From: Thermincola carboxydiphila
Lineage (GTDB): Bacteria > Bacillota > Thermincolia > Thermincolales > UBA2595
Direction: 5' to 3'
Length of the DNA: 64,000 nt
NCBI GenBank assembly: GCA_016841725.1
Contig: JAENYP010000009.1
Span: 1 to 64,000, forward strand
Below the pieces are notes generated by a model. The model did no database searches, was not told the origin of the DNA, and saw only the letters and a list, made by a program, of their open reading frames with translations. Both the position numbers and the translations under genes were made by a program. Positions 51,131 to 60,900 of this stretch are shown here, one piece after another. Positions within the stretch are counted from its first letter, which is position 1. Every line of letters begins with the position of its first letter.

Positions 51131-52834
51131 TTGAAACTGAAATTAAAAGCTAAACTGCTGGGAAGCTTCGGAATTGTACTCATCATGATGTTGGTAGTGG
51201 CCTACCTGGGGATAAGCCTGGGCAGTCATATGAATGAGGATATTATAGATCTGGGGAACAAGCAGGTAGTAAAAGTTGAGCTGGTAGGAGATCTTAACAC
51301 CAATTTGCAAAACATCCGCCGTTATCAATTGCAGGTTATTGTTAAGGGACAGATGGGTGATTTAAAGAATTCCACGGGATACGCTCAGAAGATTGAAGAG
51401 ATGATTGTGGAGTCTGAACAGTGGAATGCCGAATTAGGCTCTCTGATGCAGACAGATGCAGGGAAAAAAGCACATCAAGAGTTTACTGATTCGTGGACAG
51501 TATTTATGGAAGTTAACAAAAACATTGTTGCAATGGCCGATCAAGGCAAATACCCGGAGGCGATGCTTTATTATTTTGATGACAAAAAGGACTTTGATGA
51601 GGCAGTTGCTCATTTGGATGGGTTAACCAAAATTATCGATGAATATGTACATGGTAAAGTCACAGAAGCTCAGGCCGAGTATCAGAAATCCAATTATCAG
51701 ATGATTGCTGTAACCGTAGCAGCGGTTGTTGTCAGCATAATTTTGGGGCTGGTGCTTTCTTTAAGTATTATCAAGGTAGTCAGGACCATGGTAGATATGC
51801 TCAAGGACATGGCTGAAAGCGGAGGTGATCTCACTAAGCGGGTTAATGTTGCCGTGAAAGACGAGATTGGTGAACTGGCAGGCTGGTTCAATGCCTTTCT
51901 GGATAACCTCCACAATATCATGGCCCAGGTTAAGCACTCCTCAGAAACAGTAAGCGCAGCAGCAAATGAGACTTCTATGGGTAATCAGGACTTGTCCCAG
52001 CGTACCGAGGAACAGGCATCTTCCCTGGAGGAAGTTTCTTCAACAATTGAGGAAATCAGCGCCTCACTTCAAAAATCCAGTGACAATTCCAGTGAAGCTG
52101 ATAAGATTTCCAGGACTACATTAAATTCAGTAAGAAGCAGTGAAAAAGTAGTTGGTGAGATGCGGGATGCTATGGGTGACATTACCAAAGGCAGCCATGA
52201 AATAGCAGAGATTATTGCCAAAGTAAATGATATTGCCTTCCAGACCAATCTGCTGGCTTTAAATGCTGCCGTGGAAGCTGCCCGCGCCGGTGAACAGGGC
52301 CGTGGCTTTGCAGTGGTAGCAGCAGAGGTCCGTAACCTGGCAGGACGTACTGCGGAATCAGCCAAGGAAATTGAGGGTCTGATAAAAGACAGTATTGTGC
52401 GGGTAGATAAAGGCAATGAGCTGATGGATGGCGTATCTGATGTCTTAACTGAAATAGTTAAAAATACCGAACAGACCAGTGAAGTGATCATAGAGATTGC
52501 CTCATCCACCAAGGAACAGGCAGCAGCAGCTGAAGATATCCGTACTGCAATCGAGCAACTCAATCAGGTAACCCAGCAGAACGCCTCCCTGGTAGAAGAA
52601 ATAGCTGGGTCCAGTGAAGCCGTAAGCAATGAAGCGGAAGAACTAGCCACTCTGGTAGGGAAATTCCAATTGAATGACACTACAGCCAATACCAATCAAA
52701 AGACTGTTAATTTTGCGACATCTAATGGGAAAAAGAATCAAGCCAGGCCGCAGGTCCGGCAGATTTCAGCGGAGACAATGGTTGCGGCTGCCAGTGAACA
52801 ACCATTTAATGAAGACGATTTTGAGAAGTTCTAA
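51131..52834 (+). CDS. Methyl-accepting chemotaxis protein with 4HB-type sensor
   Basis: A 567-residue receptor: TM1 (about 10-32), extracellular four-helix-bundle sensor (about 33-190), TM2 (about 192-214), HAMP (about 215-268), and the methylation/signalling helices with the hairpin tip LLALNAAVEAARAGEQGRGF. The C-terminus is a flexible tail ending NEDDFEKF, matching the aromatic-x-x-aromatic pattern of CheR/CheB-tethering pentapeptides. The start is TTG at 51131 with AAGGAGG upstream. The signalling half is nearly identical to that of the MCP at 53466. Confidence 0.93.
   Translation: MKLKLKAKLLGSFGIVLIMMLVVAYLGISLGSHMNEDIIDLGNKQVVKVELVGDLNTNLQNIRRYQLQVIVKGQMGDLKNSTGYAQKIEEMIVESEQWNAELGSLMQTDAGKKAHQEFTDSWTVFMEVNKNIVAMADQGKYPEAMLYYFDDKKDFDEAVAHLDGLTKIIDEYVHGKVTEAQAEYQKSNYQMIAVTVAAVVVSIILGLVLSLSIIKVVRTMVDMLKDMAESGGDLTKRVNVAVKDEIGELAGWFNAFLDNLHNIMAQVKHSSETVSAAANETSMGNQDLSQRTEEQASSLEEVSSTIEEISASLQKSSDNSSEADKISRTTLNSVRSSEKVVGEMRDAMGDITKGSHEIAEIIAKVNDIAFQTNLLALNAAVEAARAGEQGRGFAVVAAEVRNLAGRTAESAKEIEGLIKDSIVRVDKGNELMDGVSDVLTEIVKNTEQTSEVIIEIASSTKEQAAAAEDIRTAIEQLNQVTQQNASLVEEIAGSSEAVSNEAEELATLVGKFQLNDTTANTNQKTVNFATSNGKKNQARPQVRQISAETMVAAASEQPFNEDDFEKF
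52208..52623 (+). repeat. 416-bp exact repeat, copy 1 (MCP signalling domain)
   Basis: These 416 bases appear identical, by reading, to 54546-54961 at an offset of 2338. Flanking bases differ in a scattered way. It encodes the receptor hairpin and adjacent methylation helices. Identity at third codon positions indicates recent gene conversion or duplication. Confidence 0.85.
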
Positions 52835-52855
52835 AAAACAAGAGGAGGTGGTCAA

Positions 52856-53389
52856 ATGGAAACCAATAGTTTGGGAGCAGCCAATAAAGATGATAACACC
52901 ATGAATATTTTAAATCAGCAGTTGACCAACTATACTGCAGAAAACCAATATGTTTCCTTTAACCTGGATGAAGAAGAATATGGCATAGATGTACTGCTGG
53001 TCCAGGAAATAATCAGATATCAAAAGCCTACTAAGGTTCCAAATGCCAACCTGATAATTCAGGGTGTCATAAATTTCAGAGGGAAGGTTATTCCCCTGGT
53101 AGATATGAGGGCCAAGTTCGGCCTGCCTGTAAAAGAATATGATAATTTTACCGTGATCATAGTTCTGGAAATAAAGGGGAAAACAGTAGGTATAATTGTG
53201 GACATGGTTTCTGATATAGTAAGTTTTACTGCAGGCAACATTCAGGATGCTGACGATGATTTCATCCGGGATTTAAAAGCCGAGTACCTGAAGGGCATGG
53301 GTAAGTTGGAGAACCGCCTGATTATGCTGCTGGAACCGGACAAAATATTGTCTTTTGAAGAATTCAAGGGAATTCAGGAGATAGCTTGA
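52856..53389 (+). CDS. cheW: CheW chemotaxis adaptor, second copy
   Basis: A 177-residue CheW: VSFNLDEEEYGIDVLLVQEI, VINFRGKVIPLVDMR and the conserved MVSDIVSF turn. The N-terminal 30 residues are an extra low-complexity extension. GAGGAGGTGG lies before the ATG. It sits between the two MCP genes, and with CheA forms the core of the array. It differs from the cheW at 7280. Confidence 0.93.
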   Translation: METNSLGAANKDDNTMNILNQQLTNYTAENQYVSFNLDEEEYGIDVLLVQEIIRYQKPTKVPNANLIIQGVINFRGKVIPLVDMRAKFGLPVKEYDNFTVIIVLEIKGKTVGIIVDMVSDIVSFTAGNIQDADDDFIRDLKAEYLKGMGKLENRLIMLLEPDKILSFEEFKGIQEIA

Positions 53390-53465
53390 GCCGGCACCTA
53401 AGGATAACAGCCGAAATTCATCATGAATCTCCTAAAACAATAAATAGTATGAAAGGTGGAGCCAG

Positions 53466-55181
53466 ATGAGAATAAATCTCAAAATGAAGCTCTTCGGCGG
53501 ATTCGGAATAGTTCTGGTATTAATTATTTTAGTTAGTCTGCTGACATTTAATCAGCTAAATCAAAGCCAGCTGACAAATAATCAGGCTGCTGAAAAAATG
53601 AATCAGGTCAGCTTTCTGCTGGAGAAAGAAATAGACCACTGGTCCTGGACATCACAACTGGTTGACTGGATATTAATAGATAAAGAATTTCAAGGCCAGT
53701 TAGACCCCCATAAATGTGGATTTGGCACATGGTATTATGAACTAAAGGAATCAGCAGACATTGGAGTGATGAGTCAAACATTTCAAACCGGTTTTGCGGC
53801 TCTTGAAGAGCCCCATAACCAATTGCATGCCACAGCAGAAAAGATTATTAAGGTCTTCGAAGCAGAGCACGATCACCTAATTGCCGAAAATAAAGCAACT
53901 GAAATTTACCAAAAAGAGACAGTGGTTTACTTAAACCAAATCAGAGATAACCTGTCAGTTTTAAGAAAGCAATTGAATACCGAAAACCAGGCCTTAACTA
54001 CTGAAATTGCAGATAAAGAAAAAATGATGAAAACTATGCTGGCGGTTGCCACTATTGTTGCAGTGATAGTTGGGATGCTGATAGCTTTCTTGGTAAACAG
54101 GGGGATTACTGTGCCGGTCAAGGCCATGGTGGATATGCTTAAGGATATGGCCCAAAGCGGCGGGGACCTGACCAAGAGGGTTAATGTTTCAGTGAAAGAT
54201 GAGATTGGTGAACTGGCAGGCTGGTTTAATGCCTTTATGGATAACCTCCACGATATCATGGCACAGGTAAAACACTCCTCAGAAACAGTAAGTGCAGCAG
54301 CCAATGAGACCTCCATGGGGAATCAGGATTTGTCCCAGCGTACCGAGGAGCAGGCATCTTCCCTGGAGGAAGTTTCTTCAACAATTGAGGAGATCAGCGC
54401 ATCCCTCCAAAAATCAAGTGATAATTCCGGTGAAGCAGATAAGATTTCCAGGACTACCTTAGATTCAGTGAGAAGCAGTGAAAAAGTAGTTGGGGAGATG
54501 CGGGATGCCATGGGTGATATTACCAAGGGCAGCCATGAAATAGCGGAGATTATTGCCAAAGTAAATGATATTGCCTTCCAGACCAATCTGCTGGCTTTAA
54601 ATGCTGCCGTGGAAGCTGCCCGCGCCGGTGAACAGGGCCGTGGCTTTGCAGTGGTAGCAGCAGAGGTCCGTAACCTGGCAGGACGTACTGCGGAATCAGC
54701 CAAGGAAATTGAGGGTCTGATAAAAGACAGTATTGTGCGGGTAGATAAAGGCAATGAGCTGATGGATGGCGTATCTGATGTCTTAACTGAAATAGTTAAA
54801 AATACCGAACAGACCAGTGAAGTGATCATAGAGATTGCCTCATCCACCAAGGAACAGGCAGCAGCAGCTGAAGATATCCGTACTGCAATCGAGCAACTCA
54901 ATCAGGTAACCCAGCAGAACGCCTCCCTGGTAGAAGAAATAGCTGGGTCCAGTGAAGCCGTGAGCAATGAAGCCGAAGAATTAGCCACTCTGGTAGGGAA
55001 ATTCAAATTGAATGACAATACTATCAATACTAATCAAAAGGCAGTAAACTTGGCATCATTAAATGGATCAAATGGAAAAAGAAATAAAGCCAAGCCGCAG
55101 GTCCGGCAGATTTCAGCCGAAAAAATGGTTGCGGCTGCTAGTGAACCCCCATTTAACGAAGACGATTTTGAGAAGTTCTAA
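53466..55181 (+). CDS. Methyl-accepting chemotaxis protein with extracellular CZB-like sensor
   Basis: A 571-residue receptor. TM1 (about 9-29) is followed by a sensor with His58 (IDHWSW), Cys84 (DPHKCGFGTWY), His117 and His121 (EEPHNQLH), the 3-His/1-Cys ligand pattern of the chemoreceptor zinc-binding (CZB) domain. Then TM2 (about 193-215), HAMP, and the signalling domain follow. CZB domains are usually cytoplasmic at the C-terminus; here it lies between TM segments. The C-terminus ends NEDDFEKF as in the other MCP. The signalling region carries the 416-bp exact repeat. GAAAGGTGG precedes the ATG. Confidence 0.9.
   Translation: MRINLKMKLFGGFGIVLVLIILVSLLTFNQLNQSQLTNNQAAEKMNQVSFLLEKEIDHWSWTSQLVDWILIDKEFQGQLDPHKCGFGTWYYELKESADIGVMSQTFQTGFAALEEPHNQLHATAEKIIKVFEAEHDHLIAENKATEIYQKETVVYLNQIRDNLSVLRKQLNTENQALTTEIADKEKMMKTMLAVATIVAVIVGMLIAFLVNRGITVPVKAMVDMLKDMAQSGGDLTKRVNVSVKDEIGELAGWFNAFMDNLHDIMAQVKHSSETVSAAANETSMGNQDLSQRTEEQASSLEEVSSTIEEISASLQKSSDNSGEADKISRTTLDSVRSSEKVVGEMRDAMGDITKGSHEIAEIIAKVNDIAFQTNLLALNAAVEAARAGEQGRGFAVVAAEVRNLAGRTAESAKEIEGLIKDSIVRVDKGNELMDGVSDVLTEIVKNTEQTSEVIIEIASSTKEQAAAAEDIRTAIEQLNQVTQQNASLVEEIAGSSEAVSNEAEELATLVGKFKLNDNTINTNQKAVNLASLNGSNGKRNKAKPQVRQISAEKMVAAASEPPFNEDDFEKF
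54546..54961 (+). repeat. 416-bp exact repeat, copy 2 (MCP signalling domain)
   Basis: This is the copy matching 52208-52623. The two MCP genes differ fully in their sensor parts and only slightly in the region just outside this block, so recombination probably homogenised the signalling domain. Confidence 0.85.
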
Positions 55182-55200
55182 AGGGTGTGGAAGGTGTGCT

Positions 55201-56055
55201 ATGGCGTTAACAGGCGTTGTTAGCTATTTAAGTGAAAGGGCCTTTGAATCGATTCGCCGCATGGTTTACCAGGAAACAGGGATAAAGCTTAGTGGGCAGA
55301 AAAAGGCTATGATCCAGTCGCGTCTGATGAAAAGGCTGAAACAGGTAGGGTGCCCTACCTTTGAACAGTACGTCAAAACTGTTAAGCTTAATCCTAATGA
55401 GCGGGCGACTATGTTCAACCTCTTAACTACAAATGTAACCAAGTTTTTTCGGGAAAGCCATCATTTTGATTTCCTGAAGGAAGGGTTTCTACCCGTTTTT
55501 CTGAAGAACTCGGGGCAGACCAGACCGTTAAAAGTCTGGTCTGCCGGTTGTTCCACCGGACAGGAACCATATACCCTGGCCCTTGTGCTTAATGAATTTT
55601 TTGCAGCTATGCCCGGAAGAGATTTCCGGATTACGGCCAGTGACATCAATACAGATGTCCTGAAAAAGGCTGCAGAGGGGCTTTATCAGTGGGAAGAAGT
55701 CAATGAAATACCATACGGATGGTTAAAAAAATATTTCAAGCTGGGGACAGGAACCAATTCCGGGTTGTTTAAGATAAAGGACATTTTGCGGAAAAAGGTT
55801 AATTTTAAATATTTTAATCTGGCAGTCCCTGGGGGAAATCAAAAAGATGAAACAATCTATGATATTATTTTTTGCCGTAATGTATTTATATATTTTGACC
55901 AGGAAACTAAAGCAAATGTAATCAAGATGTTTTATAACCGGCTGACCCCCGGTGGGTGTCTGTTTCTGGGGCATTCCGAATCCCTCAATATCAATGACAG
56001 GAGTATCGGTCAATGGTCAATTCAACAGCATACAGTTTACAGGAAGGAAGTATAA
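55201..56055 (+). CDS. cheR: Chemoreceptor glutamate methyltransferase CheR
   Basis: A 284-residue SAM-dependent methyltransferase that methylates receptor glutamates. The helical N-terminal domain (about 10-85) is followed by the catalytic domain with SAGCSTGQEPYTLA (SAM binding) and DIIFCRNVFIYFD. The start at 55201 follows GGAAGGTG; a longer in-frame reading would run back into the MCP gene. The tail of both MCPs (DDFEKF) is the likely tether for this enzyme. Confidence 0.94.
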   Translation: MALTGVVSYLSERAFESIRRMVYQETGIKLSGQKKAMIQSRLMKRLKQVGCPTFEQYVKTVKLNPNERATMFNLLTTNVTKFFRESHHFDFLKEGFLPVFLKNSGQTRPLKVWSAGCSTGQEPYTLALVLNEFFAAMPGRDFRITASDINTDVLKKAAEGLYQWEEVNEIPYGWLKKYFKLGTGTNSGLFKIKDILRKKVNFKYFNLAVPGGNQKDETIYDIIFCRNVFIYFDQETKANVIKMFYNRLTPGGCLFLGHSESLNINDRSIGQWSIQQHTVYRKEV

Positions 56056-56101
56056 AAAAGGTTGACTAGAGAACAGTTGAGTATTGAAAGTAGGGTTGAT
56101 T

Positions 56102-56689
56102 ATGAAACAATTCTTTGATTCCAAAATAAACCGTATGGTGTCCGAGATTTTGGCCGGAGAACTGGTATGTACTGATAATCCCAGCCTGGTTTTAACCACA
56201 TTATTGGGTTCCTGTGTTTCCGTGTGTCTGGCAGACAGAGTGAATGGTGTATTTGGGATGAACCATTTTATGCTGCCGGGTAAACTGGGACAGACTCAGC
56301 CTACAAATTCTAAATACGGGACCTTTGCAACAGATTCTCTGATATCAGATATGATAAAAAAAGGAGCAGAGAAAAAGTACATGGAGGCAAAAGTATTTGG
56401 CGCCGGCAGGGTTATGGGTAATTTAATTTTTGATGTTGCCAGAAGCAATGCCGAGTTTACCCAAAGATACCTGGCGGCACTAAGGATACCGGTAGCAGCC
56501 AGCGACCTGGGTAATGATTATGGGAGAAAAATTCTCTTTTACTGTAATACAGGTGATGTATATGTGAAAAAAATAAGGGAGTATAGCTCCAATCCTGAGG
56601 CGTTAGCAAGGGAGCGGCGGTTTTTTGCATGGCTAAAGTCCCATATAGGTGGTGTCGGACATGAAGAAAGTCAAGGCGCTTATAGTTGA
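56102..56689 (+). CDS. cheD: Chemoreceptor glutamine deamidase CheD
   Basis: A 195-residue protein that deamidates receptor glutamines and in Firmicutes also cooperates with CheC-type phosphatases. The catalytic Cys and His are in LLGSCVSVCLAD and MNHFMLPG. A TTG at 56084 is a less likely start than the ATG at 56102 behind AGTAGGG. It overlaps cheB by 29 nt. The presence of CheD without a separate cheC suggests that a CheC/CheX-type function may be provided by the fusion protein at 57989. Confidence 0.9.
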   Translation: MKQFFDSKINRMVSEILAGELVCTDNPSLVLTTLLGSCVSVCLADRVNGVFGMNHFMLPGKLGQTQPTNSKYGTFATDSLISDMIKKGAEKKYMEAKVFGAGRVMGNLIFDVARSNAEFTQRYLAALRIPVAASDLGNDYGRKILFYCNTGDVYVKKIREYSSNPEALARERRFFAWLKSHIGGVGHEESQGAYS

Positions 56690-57773
56690 TGATTCCGCTT
56701 TGGTGCGCCGGTTCTTATCGGAAACCTTATCGGGCGACCCTGCAATAGAGGTAATTGGTACAGCCATTGATCCGATTTTTGCCTTCAGTAAAATCATGAA
56801 GGAGCAGCCAGACGTCATCACACTGGATGTGGAAATGCCGCGCATGGATGGATTGACCTTTTTGGAGAAGCTGATGAAATCACATCCTATTCCAGTTGTC
56901 ATGATAAGTTCCCGGACGCAAAAGGGTTGTGAGACCACGATCAGGGCTCTGGAACTGGGAGCAGTTGATTTTATAACCAAACCCAGCAGAAACCTCTCTG
57001 AACAGCTTCAGGGCCTAAAGAAAGAGATAATCTATAAGGTGAAGAATGCTGCCAGGGCTAATCTCCGCCCGGCAGTTCAGGGCGGTGAGGCACCGGACTT
57101 TGGAGCAGATGAGGTCTTGGCAGCGCCGGACTTACATAGTGGTAAAAAGGACCCGCTGACCAATCTATCTTTATTGTACAGACCGCCCTTGGTGGTCATC
57201 GGCGCTTCCACAGGCGGGGTTATTGCTGTTAATAAAGTCCTTCAGGGCATTGACCCACGGAAAGCGGCGATACTGGTAGTGCTGCATATGCCGGAAGGTT
57301 TTACCACTTCCTTTGCTAAAAATCTGGATGCAGTACTGCCATATCCCGTAAAAGAAGCTGCCACGGGAGATGTGTTAAAGGCAGGTACTTTCCATGTAGC
57401 GCCGGGAAACAGAAATATGTTGGTAGAGAAGGTGGGCGGGCAGTTTAAAATAGTTATCAAGAGCTGTGACAAAAATGATATATATAAACCTTCAGTAAAT
57501 AAAACCTATCAATCTGTGGCCAAAGCAGCGGGAAGCCATGCTGTTGCCGTAATCCTTACAGGTATGGGTGATGATGGGGCCAGGGGCATGTTCATGCTGC
57601 GGCAGGCAGGGGCATATACCATTGCCCAGAGCAAGGAAACCTGCATTATTTTCGGGATGCCTAAAAGAGCTATTGAAATGGGAGGAGTCACTGAAGTACT
57701 GCATCTGAACCAGATAGCCGCGCGGGTAAACAGGATTATCTGTAAACAAGGGGAAAAGTCAGCTTCAAATTAG
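56661..57773 (+). CDS. cheB: Chemotaxis methylesterase/deamidase CheB
   Basis: A 370-residue enzyme removing receptor methyl groups. The receiver domain has Asp56 (ITLDVEMPRMDG), followed by a linker (about 130-175) and the catalytic domain with the serine in IGASTGG, the histidine in LHMPEGFT and the aspartate in GMGDDGARG. The start at 56661 is chosen by the ATAGGTGG site and the MKKVKALIVDD start; it overlaps cheD. A terminator follows. Confidence 0.95.
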   Translation: MKKVKALIVDDSALVRRFLSETLSGDPAIEVIGTAIDPIFAFSKIMKEQPDVITLDVEMPRMDGLTFLEKLMKSHPIPVVMISSRTQKGCETTIRALELGAVDFITKPSRNLSEQLQGLKKEIIYKVKNAARANLRPAVQGGEAPDFGADEVLAAPDLHSGKKDPLTNLSLLYRPPLVVIGASTGGVIAVNKVLQGIDPRKAAILVVLHMPEGFTTSFAKNLDAVLPYPVKEAATGDVLKAGTFHVAPGNRNMLVEKVGGQFKIVIKSCDKNDIYKPSVNKTYQSVAKAAGSHAVAVILTGMGDDGARGMFMLRQAGAYTIAQSKETCIIFGMPKRAIEMGGVTEVLHLNQIAARVNRIICKQGEKSASN

Positions 57774-57797
57774 GCTGGCAAATTATATCAGAACCCA

Positions 57798-57828
57798 AAG
57801 CACTGGTAACCGATACCGGTGCTTTTTT
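57798..57828 (+). terminator. Terminator closing the chemotaxis operon
   Basis: A 10-bp stem (57798-57807 with 57815-57824, one G-T pair) with a 7-nt loop is followed by a T-run. Confidence 0.85.
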
Positions 57829-57939
57829 CCGTCCTGTATTGCCTGGCTTAGCAAGCTTAATATTATTTTTGATAAGATTTCTGCTGCTTTTTGGAAGGAA
57901 ATGCTGTTTTCGGCGGCGAATAAGAATTTACAAGCAATT

Positions 57940-57946
57940 TGACGAA
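57940..57946 (+). promoter_or_regulatory. Spo0A-box variant before the hydrogenase-like sensor gene
   Basis: TGACGAA fits the relaxed TGNCGAA Spo0A box and lies 43 nt before the ATG at 57989. There is no terminator hairpin between it and the gene. Confidence 0.25.
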
Positions 57947-57988
57947 ATTTGTAGATAAATAAAAAATTTTGACAGCAAGGAGAATTAT

Positions 57989-60900
57989 ATGGGGTTACCA
58001 GAAATAATTAATTTAGACAAAGACAAATGCCAGCACTGTTTAGCCTGTTTACTTGTGTGTCCGGTAAAGCTCTGTAATGTTGTGGAACCGGATGGAATTT
58101 TAGTTAATCCCGACCTTTGTATTGGCTGTGGCGAATGCATCCGGGCCTGCAGAGAAAAGGGGCATAAAGCCCGGTCGGGGATTGATGACTTCCCGGAATT
58201 TTTACAGGATGTTCAGTCGGGAGTCCCGCTGGGAGTACTTCTTGCCCCTGCTGCGGCAGTAAATTATGACGGACTGCTGCCAAGGTTGATTACCTCTTTA
58301 CGAAAACTGGGAGTTAAATATGTGTTTGATGTGAGTTTTGGAGCGGAAATTGCTGCTTACCAATATCTGAAACTGGTTCAATCAGGAACTAAAAACCCCT
58401 TAATTGCCCAACCCTGTCCCGCTGTTGTCAGTTGTATTGAAATTTACCATACAGATTTAGTCCCTTACCTTGCTCCCACTGATTCACCGGCTTTAGCTGC
58501 TGCCAAATGGGTCAAGAGTCAATCAATGTACAAGAACCTTAAGCTTGCTTTTTTGGGTCCCTGCTTTGCAAAGCGGAGGGAGGTACATGACCCTAATACC
58601 GGAGGAGTTGTATCCTACAATATTACTTACCAGTCGTTGGATAAATATTTTTATGAGCAGGGCATTTCTTTAGAGAATTTGGAACCATCAGGATTTGACT
58701 CACCTGAAGCGGAACGGGCGGTGGTTTTTTCGCAGCCCGGAGGACTTACCGAGACCTTTCGCCGTTTTGGTGTCCCTTTTAAAAAGGCTGATGTTCCGCG
58801 GATTGAGGGACCCCAAGAGGTTTATTTAAACTACCTGCCTGAACTCGAAAATGATATAAAAGATGGAAAAGCGCCACTTTTGGTTGATATTCTTAATTGT
58901 CAACACGGGTGTAATATCGGTCCGGCTGTAACACACAGTCATACTCATTTTCAAGTTGACCTGATTATGGACAGACGCAGGGAAGAGCAGATTAGAAAGC
59001 ATAATGCTTCTGATGAACCAAACCCAGGTTTGTTCGAGGAACAGTATAAATTGATAGATGATGAAAACATTGATTTTGCCAGAGCTTATTCCGACAGGTC
59101 CTCCCACAGGTACTTGCGTGAGCCTTCCAAAGAAGAAGAAGAATTAATGTGGGAACGTCTGCACAAGCTTACCGAGGAGGAGCGCAGTATCAATTGTGCT
59201 TCATGTGGCTATGGTAATTGCCGGAGTATGATGACAGCAATTGTAAACGGCCTCAACCACGTCGAAAGTTGTAAATACTATCTGTTAAAGGAAAATGAAA
59301 TTAACCTGAATAAGGTAGAAATCCAGGCAAAAGAGATCCAGAAGTCCAGAGATGAAATAGCTGCCTGGAACCAGGTGTTGGAAAAAACAGTTGCTGAGAA
59401 GACTGTGGCTGTGAGAAGTCTGTTAAATAATGCCGGACAGGGTTTCCTGACCATTGGGCAAAACCTGCAGGTAAATCATGAATACAGTTCTGAGTGCAGA
59501 AGAATCTTTAACCGGGAAATTGGCGGCATCAAGTTCTCGGAGTTGATTTATCCACAGAATGAAGAAAGTAAAGCATTTGTTGATTCCCTTCTGATTGAAA
59601 TTTTTAATCAGGAAAGTGACGACATGGTGGTAGATCTTTACCTGCCGCTGCTGCCTGAAAAAATAGAAATTGACAATAAGCATATTGAAGTAAAATATAA
59701 AATTATAAGTGATACCACTGCAGAATCTAAAACATGTATGGCGATTTTAACAGATGTTACAGATAAGCGGCTGTTAGAGAACCAAATGGAGAATGAGAGA
59801 AATACCCTGAAGATGGTCGTGAAGGTGGTAGTAAGTTATAACGATTTTATTCAAACCGTAAAAGACTACCGGTATTTTTGTGACACCTTGTTATATGAAA
59901 TTATTAACAGTGAAAAAACTTTGGAAAATAAAATTGCCGAGATTTTCAGGTATGTGCATACATATAAAGGTAACTTCAGTCAGTTTTATATGACAGGTAT
60001 TACACAGTTACTGCATGACTTTGAGAGTAAGATTGCAGCGTTTAGTAAGCTGCTTGTTTCGGATATGGGCAATGATGACCTGAACCGTTTTGTTCAGGAA
60101 TTCGATATACATTCCTGGCTGAAGGAAGACATCAAACGTATAGAAGAGGTCCTCGGTCCCGAATTTTTATCCAGTGAGGACATGTTAACAATCAGTAAGT
60201 CAAAACTTATAGAACTGGAGAAAAAAGTAGAATCTATTCTGCCTCCAACTGAATGCAGAATACTTGTTGTGGAACTCAGGAGATTAAGATACAGACCTTT
60301 TGATTCACTCCTGGAATCCTATCAGGATTATGTAATGAAATTAGCCGAGCGATATCAAAAAGAAGTCTTTCCGGTTGAATTGGAGAGTGAACCGGTTTTT
60401 GTCGATCCTGAGCGATATAACGATTTTATCAGAAGCCTGGTACACGTTTTCCGCAATGCCATCGACCATGGTATTGAAACAATGGATGAGCGGATAGAAA
60501 GTGGAAAAGCAGAGTACGGTAGAATTAGATGCCATATTTGCCAACAAGACAACAAAATAGTTTTAACTGTTACAGATGACGGGAGAGGGATTGATTCCAA
60601 TAAACTAAGGAGCAAACTGGTAGAAAAGGGCTTTTTAAATCCGGGAGAGGCTTCCGGTATTTCTGAAGCAGAAATTGTAAATTTCATATTTAGAGACTCC
60701 TTTTCTACAAAGGACGTAGTAACAGATGTATCTGGACGGGGTGTTGGTCTTGGTGCGGTTAGAGGTGAATTGGAGAAACTTGGCGGATTGGTTGAAGTTA
60801 AAACCTGTCTCGGTCAGGGTACCGAATTCAAATTTACTATTCCTATGGAAAACGAACAATTCTGGGGACTGGCTGCTTCAGAAATTATAAAACCACTTAT

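Noticed and set aside
52069-52563. Long minus-strand open frames opposite the MCP signalling domains (also 54323-54901)
   Set aside because: They mirror the strongly conserved MCP codons of the plus strand, are Ser/Ala-rich, lack ribosome sites, and appear in both copies only because the genes are duplicated.
57989-59100. Calling the fusion protein a catalytic hydrogenase
   Set aside because: The H-domain keeps the four cysteines but lacks the classical TSCCPxW and ExMACxGGC contexts of catalytic enzymes, and it is fused to signalling domains; a sensory role fits better.
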